From assembly GCA_041605955.1 (NCBI GenBank), contig JBFIXI010000079.1, forward strand, positions 1 to 17,242: a DNA stretch of 17,242 bases, given 5' to 3'. Origin of the DNA: JAHEJX01 sp041605955 (GTDB taxonomy: Bacteria; Actinomycetota; Acidimicrobiia; Spongiisociales; UBA5794). How positions within the stretch are numbered: the first letter of the stretch is position 1; the number at the start of each line of letters is the position of its first letter. The translations under genes and the position numbers were made by a program. A model generated the notes under the pieces. The model was not told the DNA's origin. It saw only the letters and a list, made by a program, of their open reading frames with translations, and searched no databases. Shown in pieces: positions 7,547 through 13,936 of this stretch.

Positions 7547-8218
7547 ATGTCGAGCGGAACCATCCTCCTCATTGAAGACGAAACCGAGATTGCCGAGCTG
7601 CTCGCTCTCTATTTCGAGAAGGAGGGCTTTCGCCTCGTCCACGCTGAGAACGGCGAGATCGGGCTGCGGGCCATTGAGGAGAGGCCGCCGCGGGCGGTAC
7701 TGCTCGACGTAGGGCTACCCGGCATCGATGGGATGGAGGTGTGCCGCCGGATCCGCACCGGTTCCGATGTCCCCGTCATCATGCTGACCGCTCGCGACAG
7801 CGAGATCGACAAGGTCGTCGGTCTCGAGATCGGTGCCGACGACTATGTGACCAAGCCGTTCAGTCCGCGCGAGCTCGTCGCCCGCGTCAAAGCGGTGTTG
7901 CGTCGTAGCGAGGAACGGCCGGCCAAGCCCAAGGTGATCGTCATCGACGACTTCGCCATCGACAGCGGCCGGCGGGAGGTCACGACGCCTGACCGGACCG
8001 TGGTGCGACCGACGGCCCGTGAGTTCGACCTGCTCTGGTATCTCGCCGAGAACGAGGGTCTCGTCTTGTCGCGCAGCCAACTGCTCCAAGCCGTGTGGGG
8101 ATACGACTACTTTGGCGAAACCCGCACTGTGGACGTCCACGTGCGGCAGCTGCGCAAGAAGCTGCCTGACATCCCCATCGAGACCGTCTGGGGAGTCGGG
8201 TATCGGATCGGTCGCTGA
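7547..8218 (+). CDS. OmpR/PhoB-family response regulator (RegX3/MprA-like)
   Basis: DNA-binding transcription factor switched on by phosphorylation from the adjacent kinase. The 223 aa product has a receiver domain (about residues 4-118) with acidic pair Glu10-Asp11, phospho-acceptor Asp54 in VLLDVGLPGIDG, Thr81 and Lys103 in VTKPFSPREL, followed by a winged-helix trans_reg_C domain ending in TVDVHVRQLRKKL and ETVWGVGYRIG. The frame is open from GTG 7490, but the upstream residues do not resemble a receiver domain. The ATG at 7547 is preceded by a GGAG Shine-Dalgarno 8 nt away and starts right before the first beta-strand, so it is preferred. Only 2 nt separate its stop from the kinase gene. 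The specific regulon cannot be read from the sequence, so no gene symbol is assigned. Confidence 0.93.
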   Translation: MSSGTILLIEDETEIAELLALYFEKEGFRLVHAENGEIGLRAIEERPPRAVLLDVGLPGIDGMEVCRRIRTGSDVPVIMLTARDSEIDKVVGLEIGADDYVTKPFSPRELVARVKAVLRRSEERPAKPKVIVIDDFAIDSGRREVTTPDRTVVRPTAREFDLLWYLAENEGLVLSRSQLLQAVWGYDYFGETRTVDVHVRQLRKKLPDIPIETVWGVGYRIGR

Positions 8219-8220
8219 CA

Positions 8221-9594
8221 GTGCGGCGCCGCATCTTTTGGGGCGTCCTGTTTGCAGCGATCGTTGCCCTGCTCATCGGCCTGACGGCGGGAGCCGTGAT
8301 CCGGCAGCAGCAGATCGCCGCCAATCGCGTCGAGCTCAACCGCCAGGCGGAGGTCACCGCCAACCTCGTCAGCGCTGAGGTCGGTCCCTCGATCCGGGCG
8401 GACAACCGGGAAGCGATAGCGCAGATCCTTCGCCAGATCCGGTTGATCGGCGGTTACGACTACCTGGAAGTCGCGGTGCTCAATGTCGACGGTATCAACC
8501 CGCTGATGGCCGATCCGATTCTGCTACCGCAGCTGCGCCTCGGCACCTTTGACCTGAGGACGGTCCGGCAACTGGATGTAGATGGGACTCCGGTGTTCGC
8601 CGCGACCCGCACGGTCGACGTCGGCCCGATCAGGCTCTTGATCGCCATCGGGCGCGAGGAGCCATTGCTCACTCGGGGCGTCTTCACGGGACCGCTGTCC
8701 GTGGGCTTGGTGGTGGGGACCCTGCTGGCGCTGGCGGTGTCGGCGATGGTCTCCCGGCGCCTCGGCAGGCGGCTGGGGGATCTCGAAGAGGCGGCGGTGA
8801 ACTTGGCCAGCGGTGACTTCGCGGCGCGCGCCCCGGTAGACGGCGACGATGACGTCGCCGAGCTGGGGGCGACGTTCAACTACATGGCGTCGAGCTTGCA
8901 ACAAGCCAAGCGACGCGAGCGCGACTTCCTGATGAGCGTGGGCCACGATCTGCGCACGCCGCTCACCACTATTCGCGGCTACGCCGAGGCGCTCGACGCC
9001 GGTGTCATCGAGTCCGAGGACTTCCCCCGCATCGCCGATGTGCTCCACCGTCAAACGGATCGGCTCAGCCGCCTGGTCGAGGACTTGATGCTGTTGGCAC
9101 GTCTCGAGGCACGCGAGTTCACGATGCGCCCCGAACCAGTGGACCTGGCGGCGCACGTCATCGAGCAGGCCGAGGAGCATCGGGTCCGGGCGGAGAAGCT
9201 GGGGGTGCGGTTCGAGGCCCGTATCGAACGCGTTGGCTTCTTGTTCGTCGACCCCGACCGAGTCGCCCAGATTCTCGGCAACCTCGTAGACAATGCCCTG
9301 CGCTACACCCCCGAGCGGGGCAGCGTGCTGTTGACGATGACCGGATCCGAAGAGCGAGTGACCTTCGAAGTTGCCGACACCGGACCAGGTATCGACAAGG
9401 AGGACATCCCTCGTGTCTTCGAGCGTCTCTATGTGGCGCAGCGCTATCGGCCGGTGCGGCCCGAGGGCAGCGGATTGGGCCTGTCGATCGTCAAGGAGCT
9501 CGTGGACGCCATGAGTGGCTCCGTCGACGTGACCAGCGAGCCGGGTCATGGGACCACCGTTCGTGTGACCTTGCCGACGCAGCGGAATGGCTGA
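8221..9594 (+). CDS. Membrane sensor histidine kinase (HAMP-HisKA-HATPase)
   Basis: Partner kinase of the preceding response regulator. The 457 aa product has a first transmembrane helix at about residues 6-26, an extracytoplasmic sensor region of about 125 residues with no motif I recognise, and a second helix near 155-177. A HAMP linker (about 178-230) follows, then a HisKA dimerisation domain with phospho-acceptor His242 in SVGHDLRTPLTT. The catalytic ATPase domain carries the N box NLVDNALRYTP (354-364), G1 box DTGPGID (386-392), F box VFERLY and G2 box GSGLGLSIV. All catalytic motifs are intact. It starts at GTG 2 nt after the regulator's stop, implying translational coupling. The signal sensed is unknown. 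The cytochrome lipoprotein gene follows only 23 nt later but appears to have its own start-adjacent -10 box. Confidence 0.95.
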   Translation: MRRRIFWGVLFAAIVALLIGLTAGAVIRQQQIAANRVELNRQAEVTANLVSAEVGPSIRADNREAIAQILRQIRLIGGYDYLEVAVLNVDGINPLMADPILLPQLRLGTFDLRTVRQLDVDGTPVFAATRTVDVGPIRLLIAIGREEPLLTRGVFTGPLSVGLVVGTLLALAVSAMVSRRLGRRLGDLEEAAVNLASGDFAARAPVDGDDDVAELGATFNYMASSLQQAKRRERDFLMSVGHDLRTPLTTIRGYAEALDAGVIESEDFPRIADVLHRQTDRLSRLVEDLMLLARLEAREFTMRPEPVDLAAHVIEQAEEHRVRAEKLGVRFEARIERVGFLFVDPDRVAQILGNLVDNALRYTPERGSVLLTMTGSEERVTFEVADTGPGIDKEDIPRVFERLYVAQRYRPVRPEGSGLGLSIVKELVDAMSGSVDVTSEPGHGTTVRVTLPTQRNG

Positions 9595-9604
9595 AGCGGC
9601 TTGG

Positions 9605-9610
9605 TAGCCT
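9605..9610 (+). promoter_or_regulatory. Putative leaderless -10 box of the cytochrome lipoprotein gene
   Basis: TAGCCT is followed by 7 nt and the GTG start, with no Shine-Dalgarno sequence in the 23-nt gap after the kinase gene. No clear -35 is visible. Confidence 0.4.
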
Positions 9611-9617
9611 GCCGTCG

Positions 9618-9959
9618 GTGCAGCGTGCTCACCAACATCGGCGCTCAGTTGCCCTGTCCATCTCGATGCTGTTGCTGGTACTGGGAGGCTGTTCCGCCGG
9701 CACCGAGGGATTGTTCGGACAGGAGCTGTACGAGCGAGCCTGCGCGGCGTGTCACGGCAGCCGCGGCCAGGGCTCCGCAGGTCGTCCGGCAGTGAACGCC
9801 GGATCGAACGCCGAGAATCTCACCGACGAGCAGATCGCCGCCGTGATCACAGTGGGTCCCGGCGCTATGCCCGGTTTCTCCCGGCTGTCACCCGAGCAGC
9901 TCGACAGCCTCGTTCTGTACCTGCGTCAACTTCAGGGTCGTGCCGACGTTACCGAATGA
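9618..9959 (+). CDS. Small c-type cytochrome lipoprotein
   Basis: Exported one-heme electron carrier, probably anchored on the outer face of the membrane. The 113 aa product has a basic N-terminus, a hydrophobic stretch (about residues 11-22) and a lipobox LGGC with lipidated Cys25. A class I cytochrome c fold follows: heme-binding CAACH at 42-46 and a likely axial Met84 in GAMPGFSRLSPEQ, ending in a VLYLRQL helix typical of these domains. GTG 9618 is chosen because it gives the complete signal peptide and has a start-adjacent TAGCCT box. It lies between the two-component system and trpC. The redox partner is unknown; maturation would need a cytochrome c assembly system, for which the upstream CcdA is a plausible component. 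The lipobox and heme motif together make this call firm. Confidence 0.92.
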   Translation: MQRAHQHRRSVALSISMLLLVLGGCSAGTEGLFGQELYERACAACHGSRGQGSAGRPAVNAGSNAENLTDEQIAAVITVGPGAMPGFSRLSPEQLDSLVLYLRQLQGRADVTE

Positions 9960-9987
9960 TTCCGGCAACCGAGGGCCGCCCCACCAT

Positions 9988-9993
9988 TACGAT
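9988..9993 (+). promoter_or_regulatory. Putative leaderless -10 box of the trpCFBA operon
   Basis: TACGAT lies 8 nt before the trpC GTG, in the 42-nt gap after the cytochrome gene. No Shine-Dalgarno sequence, leader peptide or attenuator hairpin is visible. Confidence 0.4.
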
Positions 9994-10001
9994 TCCCGGT
10001 T

Positions 10002-10772
10002 GTGCTCGAAGCGATCCTGCAGTCGACGATGCAGCGGGTCACCGCGCTGCGCTCCAGTTCCGCTGAGCTGCGCACTGCGGCGCGGCAGCCGTCGGAACGG
10101 CGCAGTCTGGCGGCCGCTCTGGCCGCGCCCGGGCTGCAGGTAATTGCGGAGATCAAACGCCGCTCGCCGTCGGCAGGCGTCATCGATGGAGATCTCGACG
10201 CGGCGGCCCAAGCCAAACGGTATGCGGCCGGCGGGGCAGCCGCCATCTCAGTGCTGACGGAGCCGGACCACTTCGGTGGCTCGCTCGATGACTTGGCGGC
10301 GGTCCGCCGGGCCGTCGACCTGCCGGTCCTGCGGAAGGACTTCATCGTCGATGAATTGCAGATTCTCGAGGCCAAGGTGGCCGGCGCCGATGCCATCCTG
10401 CTCATCGTGGCCGCGCTGGAGCAGTCCCGGCTGGGGAACCTGCTGACGGAAGCGGAGAACCTGGGGCTGGAGGCCGTGGTCGAAGCCCACGACGCCGCCG
10501 AGCTCGCCATCGCCAACGCCGTGGGAGCGCAACTCGTCGGTGTCAACAACCGCGACCTGAAGACGTTCGTCACCGATCTGGCAACTGCCGAGGCGCTGGC
10601 GGTAGCGGCGGGAGGCAAGGTCAAGATCGCCGAGTCGGGAGTGGCGTCGCCACAAGGAGCCGCCAGGATGGCGGCCGCCGGCTACGACGCCATCCTGGTT
10701 GGAGAGGCATTGGTGCGATCCGCCGATCCGGCGCGGCTGATCGGCGAGCTCCGGGCTGCGGGCACTTCGTGA
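10002..10772 (+). CDS. trpC: Indole-3-glycerol phosphate synthase
   Basis: Closes the indole ring by decarboxylating CdRP to indole-3-glycerol phosphate. The 256 aa (beta/alpha)8 barrel shows family motifs in order: VIAEIKRRSPSAG (47-59, Lys52), LTEPDHFGGS (85-94), PVLRKDFIVDELQI (108-121, catalytic Lys112), VVEAHDAAEL (Glu161), GVNNRDLKTF (180-189), IAESGV (209-214, Glu211) and ILVGEALVRS. All expected catalytic residues are present. The start GTG 10002 is preceded by a TANNNT box rather than a Shine-Dalgarno sequence. Its stop overlaps the trpF GTG (GTGA). It is monofunctional, not fused to TrpF as in Escherichia coli. It is the first gene of the trpCFBA block. Confidence 0.96.
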   Translation: MLEAILQSTMQRVTALRSSSAELRTAARQPSERRSLAAALAAPGLQVIAEIKRRSPSAGVIDGDLDAAAQAKRYAAGGAAAISVLTEPDHFGGSLDDLAAVRRAVDLPVLRKDFIVDELQILEAKVAGADAILLIVAALEQSRLGNLLTEAENLGLEAVVEAHDAAELAIANAVGAQLVGVNNRDLKTFVTDLATAEALAVAAGGKVKIAESGVASPQGAARMAAAGYDAILVGEALVRSADPARLIGELRAAGTS

Positions 10773-11386
10773 GCGACGCGACGTGGGTCAAGATATGCGG
10801 TCTCACGCGGCCGCTCGATGTGGAAACCGCGATTGCCAGCGGCGCCGACGCAATCGGCCTCGTCCTGGTGGCACGGTCACCTCGCCGGGTCGATCCGCAA
10901 CGCGCCTCGGAGCTGGCCACGATCGCCGCCGACCGAGCCACCGTCGTGGCGCTGGTCGAGGGAGACGCCGCAGCGGCGATTGCGCTGGCGCGGCGCATCG
11001 GGGCGAACGGCGTTCAGCCATACGGCCCGCACGCCGCAGATATCGCCCGAAGCGCGATGAGCCGCGGCCTCGAGGTCCTGTTTCCCGTCGAGGTGCCTCC
11101 GGATGAGCCGATCGATCTGGCCGATCTGCCTGCCGGTGCTCGCCCGTTGCTGGATACGAAGGTGGCAGGGGAGACCGGCGGCACCGGCACAGTGTTCGTT
11201 TGGGAGCGGGCGTTGAGGATTCCGGCGCCGGTGATCGCCGGGGGGCTCCATCCCGGCAACGTTGCTGCCGCCATCGCCGCCGCCCAGCCGTGGGGCGTCG
11301 ATGCTTCGAGCGGGTTGGAGGCCGAGGTGGGGATCAAGGACCCCGTTAAGGTGGCATCCTTCGTCGCAGCCGCCAAGAAGGCCTGA
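10769..11386 (+). CDS. trpF: Phosphoribosylanthranilate isomerase
   Basis: Amadori isomerase that converts PRA to CdRP, the step before TrpC. The 205 aa product begins WVKICGLTRP with the catalytic Cys10, and has PLLDTK with the likely general acid Asp129, GGTGTVFVWE (137-146), IAGGLHPGNV (156-165) and GVDASSGLE...GIKD (177-191), which together are diagnostic. One deviation is visible: the usually conserved VQLHG strand reads VQPYG at 82-86. A dedicated TrpF is notable because several well-known actinobacteria lack trpF and use the bifunctional PriA instead. GTG start overlaps the trpC stop; the gap to trpB is 17 bp. Confidence 0.93.
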   Translation: MSDATWVKICGLTRPLDVETAIASGADAIGLVLVARSPRRVDPQRASELATIAADRATVVALVEGDAAAAIALARRIGANGVQPYGPHAADIARSAMSRGLEVLFPVEVPPDEPIDLADLPAGARPLLDTKVAGETGGTGTVFVWERALRIPAPVIAGGLHPGNVAAAIAAAQPWGVDASSGLEAEVGIKDPVKVASFVAAAKKA

Positions 11387-11403
11387 CCGAGAAGGGACTT
11401 CGC

Positions 11404-12588
11404 GTGTCGATCGAGTACGCACCAACTTCGACGGGACGATTCGGAGATTACGGGGGCCGCTTCGCTCCCGAGGTGCTGATGCCGGCTCTGCTCGAGCTCG
11501 AGGCGGCTTTCTACGCCGCGTGGGACGACGCCGCGTTCAAGAACGAGCTGGAGCGGTTGCTCACCAGCTACGTGGGTCGTCCCACGCCTGTCTATCGCGC
11601 CGCTCGCCTGTCCGCCGAGCTCGGTGTCGATCTGTGGCTCAAACGGGAGGACTTGGCGCATACCGGGGCCCACAAGATCAACAACACCATCGGCCAGGCG
11701 CTGCTGGCGCAGCGAATGGGCAAACCACGGATCATTGCGGAGACCGGGGCCGGTCAGCATGGTGTCGCCACCGCAACGGCGTGCGCATTGTTGGGCCTGG
11801 AGTGTGTCGTCTACATGGGGGCCAAGGACATCGAGCGGCAAGCACTGAATGTATATCGAATGGGCCTGATGGGAGCCGAGGTCGTGAGCGTGGAAAAGGG
11901 CGCGGCCACCCTCAAGGACGCGGTGTCGGAAGCGATGCGAGACTGGGTGGCCACCGTCGAGGGCACTCACTACATCATCGGATCGGTGGTCGGACCCCAC
12001 CCCTTCCCCCTGATCGTGCGCGAGTTCCAGAAGGTGATTGGCGAAGAGCTGCGCTCCCAGCTCGATGGAACGCCGGGCCGCCCCCAGCCGGATGTGATCG
12101 TCGCTTGCGTCGGTGGCGGATCGAACGCCATGGGCATCTTCCATCCGTATCGGGGCTCTGGGGTCGAGTTGGTCGGCGTCGAGGCCGCCGGGCACGGCAT
12201 CGCCACCGCGGAGCACGGTGCTTCCCTCGTGGCCGGATCCCCCGGGGTGCTACACGGGTCTCTCACGTACATGCTCCAAGATGACCAGGGTCAGGTTCTC
12301 GAGGCGCACTCGATAAGCGCGGGACTGGACTACCCCGGGGTGGGACCTGAGCACTCCTATTACCGCGACCACGGGCTCGCTCGCTACGTTGCGGTTACCG
12401 ACGAGGAGGCCCTGGCGGCCGTGCACGTCATGAGCGCCACCGAGGGCATCATTCCCGCACTCGAGTCGGCTCACGGCCTCGCTTGGATAGCGGCAGCAGC
12501 AGGTGAGCTCCACGGCAAGACGGTGGTGCTCAACCTGTCGGGCCGAGGCGACAAGGACGTACAGCTGATCGCGAAGTCCGGTGGCTGA
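11404..12588 (+). CDS. trpB: Tryptophan synthase beta chain
   Basis: PLP enzyme that condenses indole with serine to tryptophan in the alpha2beta2 complex. The 394 aa product starts with the classic GRFGDYGGRFAPEVLMPAL segment. It carries the PLP lysine Lys91 in HTGAHKINNTIGQAL, the catalytic Glu113 in AETGAGQHGVATA, the phosphate-binding VGGGSNAMG loop, and a C-terminal LNLSGRGDKD. Length is typical of the TrpB1 class that pairs with TrpA. GTG 11404 has a strong AGAAGGGA Shine-Dalgarno about 6 nt upstream, in contrast to the leaderless first gene. The end overlaps the trpA start by 8 bp, in keeping with stoichiometric co-translation of the two subunits. Confidence 0.97.
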   Translation: MSIEYAPTSTGRFGDYGGRFAPEVLMPALLELEAAFYAAWDDAAFKNELERLLTSYVGRPTPVYRAARLSAELGVDLWLKREDLAHTGAHKINNTIGQALLAQRMGKPRIIAETGAGQHGVATATACALLGLECVVYMGAKDIERQALNVYRMGLMGAEVVSVEKGAATLKDAVSEAMRDWVATVEGTHYIIGSVVGPHPFPLIVREFQKVIGEELRSQLDGTPGRPQPDVIVACVGGGSNAMGIFHPYRGSGVELVGVEAAGHGIATAEHGASLVAGSPGVLHGSLTYMLQDDQGQVLEAHSISAGLDYPGVGPEHSYYRDHGLARYVAVTDEEALAAVHVMSATEGIIPALESAHGLAWIAAAAGELHGKTVVLNLSGRGDKDVQLIAKSGG

Positions 12589-13381
12589 GCGCATCCGTCA
12601 CATGTTCTCGGCGGCGCGAACGGAGAACCGGGCCGCCCTTCTCCCATTCATGACGTCGGGCCTTCCCGCCCCCGGGGAATCGTTGGAGCTCTTCAAGGCG
12701 ATGGCAGACGCCGGCGCCGACGGGTTCGAGGTGGGGATCCCTTACTCGGACCCACTCATGGATGGACCCACGATCCACGAGGCCGGCCTGAGGGCACTAC
12801 GGGCCGGGGCGACGGTCGACTCGAGCTTGGCTCTCGTCGCCGATGTCGTGGCCACTACGGGCAAGCCGGTCGTGGTCATGACATACGTGAATCCGATCCT
12901 GGCTATGGGGGCTGAGACGTTCGCCCATCGGGTTGCTTCTGCTGGAGGCTCGGGTCTCATCGTGGCCGATCTGCCGGCGGACGAATCGGACGAGATCGCG
13001 GCGGCATGTGACGCTGCCGAGATCGGCTTGGTCCTTTTCGTGGCTCCGACGACCGACGATGTCCGCCTGGCCGAGGTTGTGGCTCGCCAGCCGCTCTTCG
13101 TTTACGGAGTCGCCGAACTGGGAGTTACCGGCCGCCGCAATCAAACTTCGCGGCACGCCGCCTCCCTGGCCAGCCGGATTCGAGCGGCGACGCCGGCGCC
13201 CCTCGTGCTGGGAGTGGGTATCTCCACCCCGGCAGCCGCCAGAGAAGCGGCCGCCATCAGTGATGGGGTCATCGTCGGCTCCGCCCTAGTACGCCTCGTG
13301 CTCGACTCCGCATCGCCGGCGGCGGCTGCCACCGCGTTGGCATCGGCCGTCGAGCAGTTGGCGGCCGCGATGCGCCGCTGA
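12581..13381 (+). CDS. trpA: Tryptophan synthase alpha chain
   Basis: Cleaves indole-3-glycerol phosphate to indole and glyceraldehyde-3-phosphate, passing indole to TrpB. The 266 aa barrel has the catalytic Glu50 and Asp61 in GFEVGIPYSDPLMDGPTI, followed by VMTYVNPIL, GLIVADLPADE, LFVAPTTDD, ELGVTGRRNQ and a phosphate-binding LGVGIST segment. GTG 12581 lies inside the last codons of trpB (8-bp overlap); a later ATG at 12602 would drop the family-like MAERI residues, so the earlier start is preferred. PFMTSGLP replaces the more common YxTAGDP near the N-terminus, a mild divergence. It is the last gene of the operon. Confidence 0.96.
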   Translation: MAERIRHMFSAARTENRAALLPFMTSGLPAPGESLELFKAMADAGADGFEVGIPYSDPLMDGPTIHEAGLRALRAGATVDSSLALVADVVATTGKPVVVMTYVNPILAMGAETFAHRVASAGGSGLIVADLPADESDEIAAACDAAEIGLVLFVAPTTDDVRLAEVVARQPLFVYGVAELGVTGRRNQTSRHAASLASRIRAATPAPLVLGVGISTPAAAREAAAISDGVIVGSALVRLVLDSASPAAAATALASAVEQLAAAMRR

Positions 13382-13436
13382 CCCACCACCCGATTGCGGG
13401 CTAGTCCAAGCGAGCACGAGCAAACCCTCCTGGTCA

Positions 13437-13464
13437 GGGGCCGGCGCGGCCCTCACACTGTGAG
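13437..13464 (+). terminator. Hairpin and palindrome after trpA (weak terminator candidate)
   Basis: A 6-bp stem with 5-nt loop (13437-13442 with 13448-13453, including one G-T pair) begins about 55 bp past the trpA stop and runs directly into a 13-bp palindrome CTCACACTGTGAG (13452-13464). No T-tract follows. The palindrome could instead be a protein-binding site. Confidence 0.3.
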
Positions 13465-13502
13465 ACGGGCCAGGTCACCCCTTCGACTCGGTATCCCAGA
13501 TC

Positions 13503-13564
13503 GCGGGGGCTCGCTGCAACCGACCGGTACGAACGCACCACACCCAAGGCCAGCGAGCCCCCGC
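13503..13564. repeat. Perfect 14-bp inverted repeat with 34-bp spacer
   Basis: GCGGGGGCTCGCTG at 13503-13516 is exactly complementary to CAGCGAGCCCCCGC at 13551-13564. It lies in the 435-bp gap between trpA and tRNA-Leu. The long loop makes a simple intrinsic terminator less likely; it may be a long stem-loop RNA, a binding site or the remnant of a small element. No target-site duplication is seen beside the arms. Confidence 0.6.
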
Positions 13565-13621
13565 TATGCTTTCCGGCGCTTGCGATGGGCAGTCCCCGAA
13601 ACGACGCGGCCCCGCGCATCC

Positions 13622-13738
13622 GCCAACGAGGGCTCATCTGCCAACGAGGGCTCATCTGCCAACGAGGGCTCATCTGCCAACGAGGGCTCATCTGCCAACG
13701 AGGGCTCATCTGCCAACGAGGGCTCATCTGCCAAGGAG
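13622..13738. repeat. Tandem repeat, six exact 18-bp copies plus a degenerate partial copy
   Basis: The unit GCCAACGAGGGCTCATCT repeats without mismatch from 13622 to 13729, followed by a partial copy with one substitution. Because 18 is a multiple of 3, several frames stay open through it, giving meaningless periodic peptides. No convincing coding frame has a start, a ribosome site and an end that avoids the tRNA gene, so I treat the array as non-coding. It lies 79 bp upstream of the tRNA-Leu gene. There are no spacers, so it is not a CRISPR array. Confidence 0.9.
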
Positions 13739-13779
13739 CCCACCCCGGCGGCGGAGGCGCGGTCCCAGGCGACACGTAG

Positions 13780-13785
13780 TACTTT
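13780..13785 (+). promoter_or_regulatory. Possible -10 box of the tRNA-Leu gene
   Basis: TACTTT lies 31 bp upstream of the tRNA 5' end, in an AT-richer pocket after the tandem array. No clear -35 is visible. Confidence 0.3.
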
Positions 13786-13816
13786 GTGGGCCCGCGCGAC
13801 GTCGTCGCCGGGCCGA

Positions 13817-13900
13817 GCCGGGATGGCGAAATTGGTAGACGCGACGGACTCAAAATCCGTTGGGCGTGAGCCCGTGGGGGTTCGAGTCCCCCTCCCGGTA
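13817..13900 (+). tRNA. tRNA-Leu (anticodon CAA)
   Basis: A class II tRNA. The acceptor stem is GCCGGGA pairing with TCCCGGT (one G-U pair) and A as discriminator base. The D-arm region contains TGGTAGACGC. The anticodon stem ACGGA/TCCGT encloses loop CTCAAAA, giving anticodon CAA, which reads UUG. A long variable arm with GGGC/GCCC stem and a T-arm GGGGG-TTCGAGT-CCCCC complete it. The 3' CCA is not fully encoded (CC then G), so it must be added after transcription. The gene is followed 36 bp later by a small protein gene. Confidence 0.97.
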
Positions 13901-13923
13901 CCGGAGATGAAGAGAATCGAACG

Positions 13924-13929
13924 TAAGCT
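13924..13929 (+). promoter_or_regulatory. Putative leaderless -10 box of the small protein gene
   Basis: TAAGCT followed by 7 nt and ATG at 13937, without a Shine-Dalgarno sequence. Its position supports this ATG over the in-frame ATG 30 nt upstream. Confidence 0.4.
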
Positions 13930-13936
13930 GTTTCGC

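Noticed and set aside
8524..9549. 341-codon minus-strand open frame opposite the histidine kinase
   Set aside because: The plus strand encodes all kinase boxes in order; the antisense frame has no motif and ends arbitrarily.
13622..13738. CRISPR array
   Set aside because: The 18-bp units are directly adjacent with no spacers, and no cas genes are present.
13817..13900. Integration (att) site at the tRNA-Leu 3' end
   Set aside because: No integrase gene and no duplicated tRNA 3' fragment is visible in the window.
13394..13936. Long open frame upstream of the 81-aa protein, containing the repeat peptide and the tRNA
   Set aside because: It would be translated through an intact tRNA-Leu and an 18-bp array that is open in several frames by arithmetic. 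Only the part from ATG 13937 looks like protein.
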